Shown piece by piece: positions 14,014-16,374 of a stretch of DNA of 16,374 nucleotides; position 1 is the first letter of the stretch; each line of letters opens with the position of its first letter. Source of the stretch: Spyradocola sp034113365 (GTDB lineage: Bacteria; Bacillota; Clostridia; Christensenellales; UBA1750); assembly GCA_034113365.1 (NCBI GenBank), contig JAXEXP010000113.1, positions 1 through 16,374 of the forward strand, given 5' to 3'. The notes beneath the pieces were generated by a model that had not been told where the DNA came from, made no database searches, and was given only the letters and a program-made list of their open reading frames with translations. Made by a program: the position numbers and the translations under genes.

Positions 14014-14985
14014 ATGACTCGACAGGATCTTTTGAGCGACATCCTCAAGCTGAACGAGAAATACTCCCGGGACGAGGCGACGCGCCTTGCCAGGGAGCTG
14101 AGCTACCCGGAATACGCGCAGCTCAAGGAGCCGCTCGACTGGATGAACTACACCAGCTATATGGCGACCGTAGGCTTCTACGAGGCGAAGAGCAAGGAGG
14201 AGGGCAGCCAGCGCGGCCTGAGCAGCGCCGACCTGCGGCTGGTGGAACGCGCCAAATCCGCCCAGCGCAAGCTGGACCCGCCCGAGAAAAGGGGCGGCGT
14301 GCTGCGCGGCCTGCTGCTGCTGGCGCTGTGCGTGCTGCTGTGCGCGCTCTGGCAGCCCCGTGAGGCGCTCATCGGCTGGATGATGGGCGTGCAGGTGGGT
14401 GGCACGGCGCTGGGCACCTGCGTGGCGCTCGCGCTGGTGATCGGCGTGAGCATACTGGTGGGCGTGCTGCTCGGCTCGTTTGTGGCGGGGCTGGTGACGC
14501 TGGGCGTGATCTTTGTGCTGGAGTGGGCGCTGCGCACCTGGGCGGGCATCGTGCTGTCCGACCAGATGGTGCTGCGCATCTGCTGGTTCGCCGTCGCGGG
14601 CGTGCTCGGCATACTGGGCATCGTGCAGCTGAAACGGCGCGCGGAATACAACAAGTGGCACAGGGACATCCCCTCGTTCGTCAAGGACTGCGGCGAGCTG
14701 TGCGAAAAGTGCCTGGAGCTGGCCTCCTGCTACGACACCGTCGCCTTTGCGGCCCTGCAGCTCATGGATCGCCACCCCACGTCGCTGGAGCTCTACGCCC
14801 AGACCCTCAAGGTGACGTCGAAGAAGGACTCCGGCGAGGTGACGAATGTGGAGGGCGTCTCGGTGGAGGAGCTCCGCCGCATGGTCCGCAACGCCGCGGA
14901 CTACTTCGACAGAAAGTCGCGCTGCCTGATGCAGGCCGCCGACGACCTGGAAAAGGCGGCGAAGCAGCGCAGCAAGAGCGCCTGA
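14014..14985 (+). CDS. Unrecognised polytopic membrane protein
   Basis: A 323-residue protein that I do not assign to a family. Residues 1-95 are a charged, soluble, helical domain. Four hydrophobic stretches lie at about 97-113, 131-150, 152-172 and 185-205, the middle ones rich in Gly and Val. Residues 206-323 form a second soluble domain with a cluster of cysteines (C226, C230, C233, C239) and a helical, Lys/Asp-rich end (AADDLEKAAKQRSKSA). With four helices both domains would face the cytoplasm. GGAGG at 14004-14008 precedes the ATG. It lies 28 bases after the GH13 gene and is probably co-transcribed with it; its transcript would end at the CIRCE hairpin. Confidence 0.75.
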   Translation: MTRQDLLSDILKLNEKYSRDEATRLARELSYPEYAQLKEPLDWMNYTSYMATVGFYEAKSKEEGSQRGLSSADLRLVERAKSAQRKLDPPEKRGGVLRGLLLLALCVLLCALWQPREALIGWMMGVQVGGTALGTCVALALVIGVSILVGVLLGSFVAGLVTLGVIFVLEWALRTWAGIVLSDQMVLRICWFAVAGVLGILGIVQLKRRAEYNKWHRDIPSFVKDCGELCEKCLELASCYDTVAFAALQLMDRHPTSLELYAQTLKVTSKKDSGEVTNVEGVSVEELRRMVRNAADYFDRKSRCLMQAADDLEKAAKQRSKSA

Positions 14986-15008
14986 CCGCCGCAGGAATAG
15001 AAAAATTG

Positions 15009-15035
15009 TTAGCACTCTCGCAAAGAGAGTGCTAA
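15009..15035. promoter_or_regulatory. CIRCE operator (HrcA-binding site) of htpG
   Basis: TTAGCACTC, nine bases, GAGTGCTAA: an exact CIRCE inverted repeat, the known target of the heat-shock repressor HrcA. It lies seven bases upstream of the -35 box of the htpG promoter. Confidence 0.96.
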
Positions 15036-15040
15036 TTTTT
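15009..15040 (+). terminator. Intrinsic terminator formed by the CIRCE repeat
   Basis: The CIRCE arms extend into an 11-bp perfect RNA stem (TTAGCACTCTC / GAGAGTGCTAA) with loop GCAAA, followed by TTTTT (15036-15040). It lies 23 bases after the stop of the membrane-protein gene and is the only terminator-like structure before htpG. Confidence 0.7.
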
Positions 15041-15042
15041 GC

Positions 15043-15070
15043 TTGACATCTAATCTTCGCGTGCTATAAT
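15043..15070 (+). promoter_or_regulatory. Consensus sigma-A promoter of htpG
   Basis: Perfect TTGACA (15043-15048) and perfect TATAAT (15065-15070), 16 bases apart. The leader down to the GGAGGT at 15106-15111 is very AT-rich compared with the rest of the window. Confidence 0.93.
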
Positions 15071-15120
15071 ATAATTCGTAATGAATTTTATATAATTGCG
15101 ACGACGGAGGTAACGAGCAC

Positions 15121-16374
15121 ATGAGCACCGAAAAAGGACAACTTTCCATACATACCGAAAACTTTTTGCCCATCATCAAGAAGTGGCTGTATTCCGACCG
15201 CGACATTTTTGTGCGTGAGCTGATCTCCAACGGCTGCGACGCGGTGGCCAAGCGCCGCATGGTGGGCGAGACCCCCGAGGACTACGCGCCCGCCATCAAC
15301 GTGGTGGTGGACAAGGAGCACCGCATCCTCTCCTTTACCGACAACGGCGTGGGCATGACCGCCGACGAGGTGCGCAAGTACATCAACCAGGTGGCCTTCT
15401 CCGGCGCGAGCGACTTCCTGGAGAAGTACAAGGACTCCGGCGAGCAGATCATCGGCCATTTTGGCCTGGGCTTCTACTCGGCGTTCATGGTGTCCGAGAA
15501 GGTGCGCATCGACACCCTCAGCTGCCTGCCCGGCTCTGCGGCCGTGACGTGGGAGTCCGACGGCTCCGTGGAGTACACGATGGAGGAGAGCGAGCGCGAG
15601 CAGGTCGGCACCACCGTCACACTCTACCTCAACGACGAGGCCGACGAGTTCCTCGACGGCTACAAGATGCGCGAGGTCATCCGCAAGTACTGCTCCTTCA
15701 TGCCCGTGCCCATCTTCTGCGAGGTGGAGGCCGAGAAGAAGGCCGCCGAGGAGGCCGCCAAGGAGAAGGCGGAGCACGACGAGCACTGCGAATGTGAGCA
15801 TGATCACGATCACGAGCACGAGGACGGCTGCGAGTGCGAGGAGTGCCACGACCACGAGCACGACCACGACGAGGAGCCCGAGGAGAAGCTCCCCGAGATG
15901 CTCAACACCCCCAGCCCGCTCTACCTCAAGGCCCCCAAGGACTGCACCGAGGAGGAGTACAAGAAGTTCTACCGCGACACCTTCCACGAGTGGGAGGAGC
16001 CGCTGTTCTGGATCCATCTCAACGCCGACTATCCCTTCAACCTGCACGGCATCCTGTACTTCCCGCGGCTCAAAAACGACTTTTCCGCCAACGAGGGCCA
16101 GGTCAAGCTCTACTCCAACCAGGTGTTCATCGCGGACAACATCAAGGAGATCATCCCCGAGTTCCTGCTGCTGCTCAAGGGCGTGGTGGACTGCCCCGAC
16201 CTGCCGCTGAACGTCTCCCGCTCCTTCCTGCAAAACGACGGCTACGTCCGCAAGCTGTCCGAGTACATCACCCGCAAGGTCGCCGACCGCCTCACCGGCC
16301 TGTTCAAGAACGAGCGCAGCCAGTACGAGAGCTACTGGAAGGACATCCATCCCTTCATCAAGTACGGCTGCCTG
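15121..16374 (+). CDS. htpG: HtpG (Hsp90 chaperone), 3' end beyond window
   Basis: The first 418 residues of a bacterial Hsp90, an ATP-driven cytoplasmic chaperone. The GHKL ATPase domain shows ELISNGCDA (E33, N37), DNGVGM (74-79) and GHFGLGFYSAFM (112-123). The middle domain shows LFWIHLNADYPF and NVSRSFLQ, whose R367 fits the catalytic arginine that contacts ATP. Between them, residues 219-249 form a His/Cys/Asp/Glu-rich insertion with ten His and five Cys in 31 residues, not part of usual HtpG and likely to bind metal. A Lys/Glu/Ala helix-like stretch (203-218) leads into it. The C-terminal dimerisation domain lies outside the window. GGAGGT is nine bases before the ATG. Expression should follow HrcA/CIRCE control from a consensus promoter. 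Confidence 0.95.
   Translation, partial: MSTEKGQLSIHTENFLPIIKKWLYSDRDIFVRELISNGCDAVAKRRMVGETPEDYAPAINVVVDKEHRILSFTDNGVGMTADEVRKYINQVAFSGASDFLEKYKDSGEQIIGHFGLGFYSAFMVSEKVRIDTLSCLPGSAAVTWESDGSVEYTMEESEREQVGTTVTLYLNDEADEFLDGYKMREVIRKYCSFMPVPIFCEVEAEKKAAEEAAKEKAEHDEHCECEHDHDHEHEDGCECEECHDHEHDHDEEPEEKLPEMLNTPSPLYLKAPKDCTEEEYKKFYRDTFHEWEEPLFWIHLNADYPFNLHGILYFPRLKNDFSANEGQVKLYSNQVFIADNIKEIIPEFLLLLKGVVDCPDLPLNVSRSFLQNDGYVRKLSEYITRKVADRLTGLFKNERSQYESYWKDIHPFIKYGCL

Noticed and set aside
15088..16350. A 420-residue minus-strand frame opposite htpG
   Set aside because: It has Val/Leu/His-rich low complexity and mirrors htpG; no ribosome site or family features were found.

Overview
The window is about 16.4 kb of GC-rich DNA (my estimate is in the mid-60s percent). 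It is gene-dense, with strong GGAGG ribosome binding sites, lipoprotein signals, a CIRCE heat-shock operator, a YesN/YesM-type two-component pair and a DUF4358-MBOAT-DHHW cluster. Together these point to a high-GC, Gram-positive Clostridia-type bacterium, probably a gut lineage; this assignment is an inference. There are 15 protein genes, the last cut by the window end. I found no rRNA, tRNA, CRISPR array, transposase or phage gene.

Left part (66-3195, minus strand): a surface-polysaccharide O-acetylation module. A DUF4358-like lipoprotein is followed by an MBOAT acyltransferase and a DHHW (AlgX/AlgJ-like) protein. A strong-looking intrinsic terminator lies between the lipoprotein gene and the MBOAT gene, which suggests attenuation or separate expression. 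Next come two plus-strand surface-protein genes: an unrecognised membrane-anchored protein (3368-3979), and a membrane-anchored protein with the fold of a 5'-nucleotidase that has lost nearly all its metal ligands (4071-5168). A bidirectional-looking terminator separates them from a convergent minus-strand pair, a small helical protein and a DUF4886-like SGNH hydrolase.

Middle (6306-8004): a tightly coupled operon of a YfcE phosphodiesterase and two flavodoxin-like FMN reductases joined by ATGA overlaps. A divergent promoter region with a shared palindrome separates it from the SGNH pair. The gap at 8005-8337 holds a multi-hairpin element. A related hairpin with compensatory base changes lies at the extreme left edge of the window, so this is probably a dispersed structured repeat.

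Right-middle (8338-14985): an AraC-type response regulator, a YesM-type histidine kinase and a sugar-binding lipoprotein overlap or abut, with no ABC permease or ATPase genes next to them. This looks like a three-component extracellular sugar sensor. A cytoplasmic GH13 glycoside hydrolase and an unrecognised four-helix membrane protein follow.

Right edge (15009-16374): a perfect CIRCE inverted repeat that can also act as the intrinsic terminator of the preceding gene, then a consensus sigma-A promoter and htpG. This HtpG carries an unusual His/Cys-rich, metal-binding-like insertion between its ATPase and middle domains.

The most promising novelties are the HtpG insertion, the CIRCE/terminator arrangement, the apparently dead 5'-nucleotidase-like surface protein, the three-component sensor and the structured repeat.
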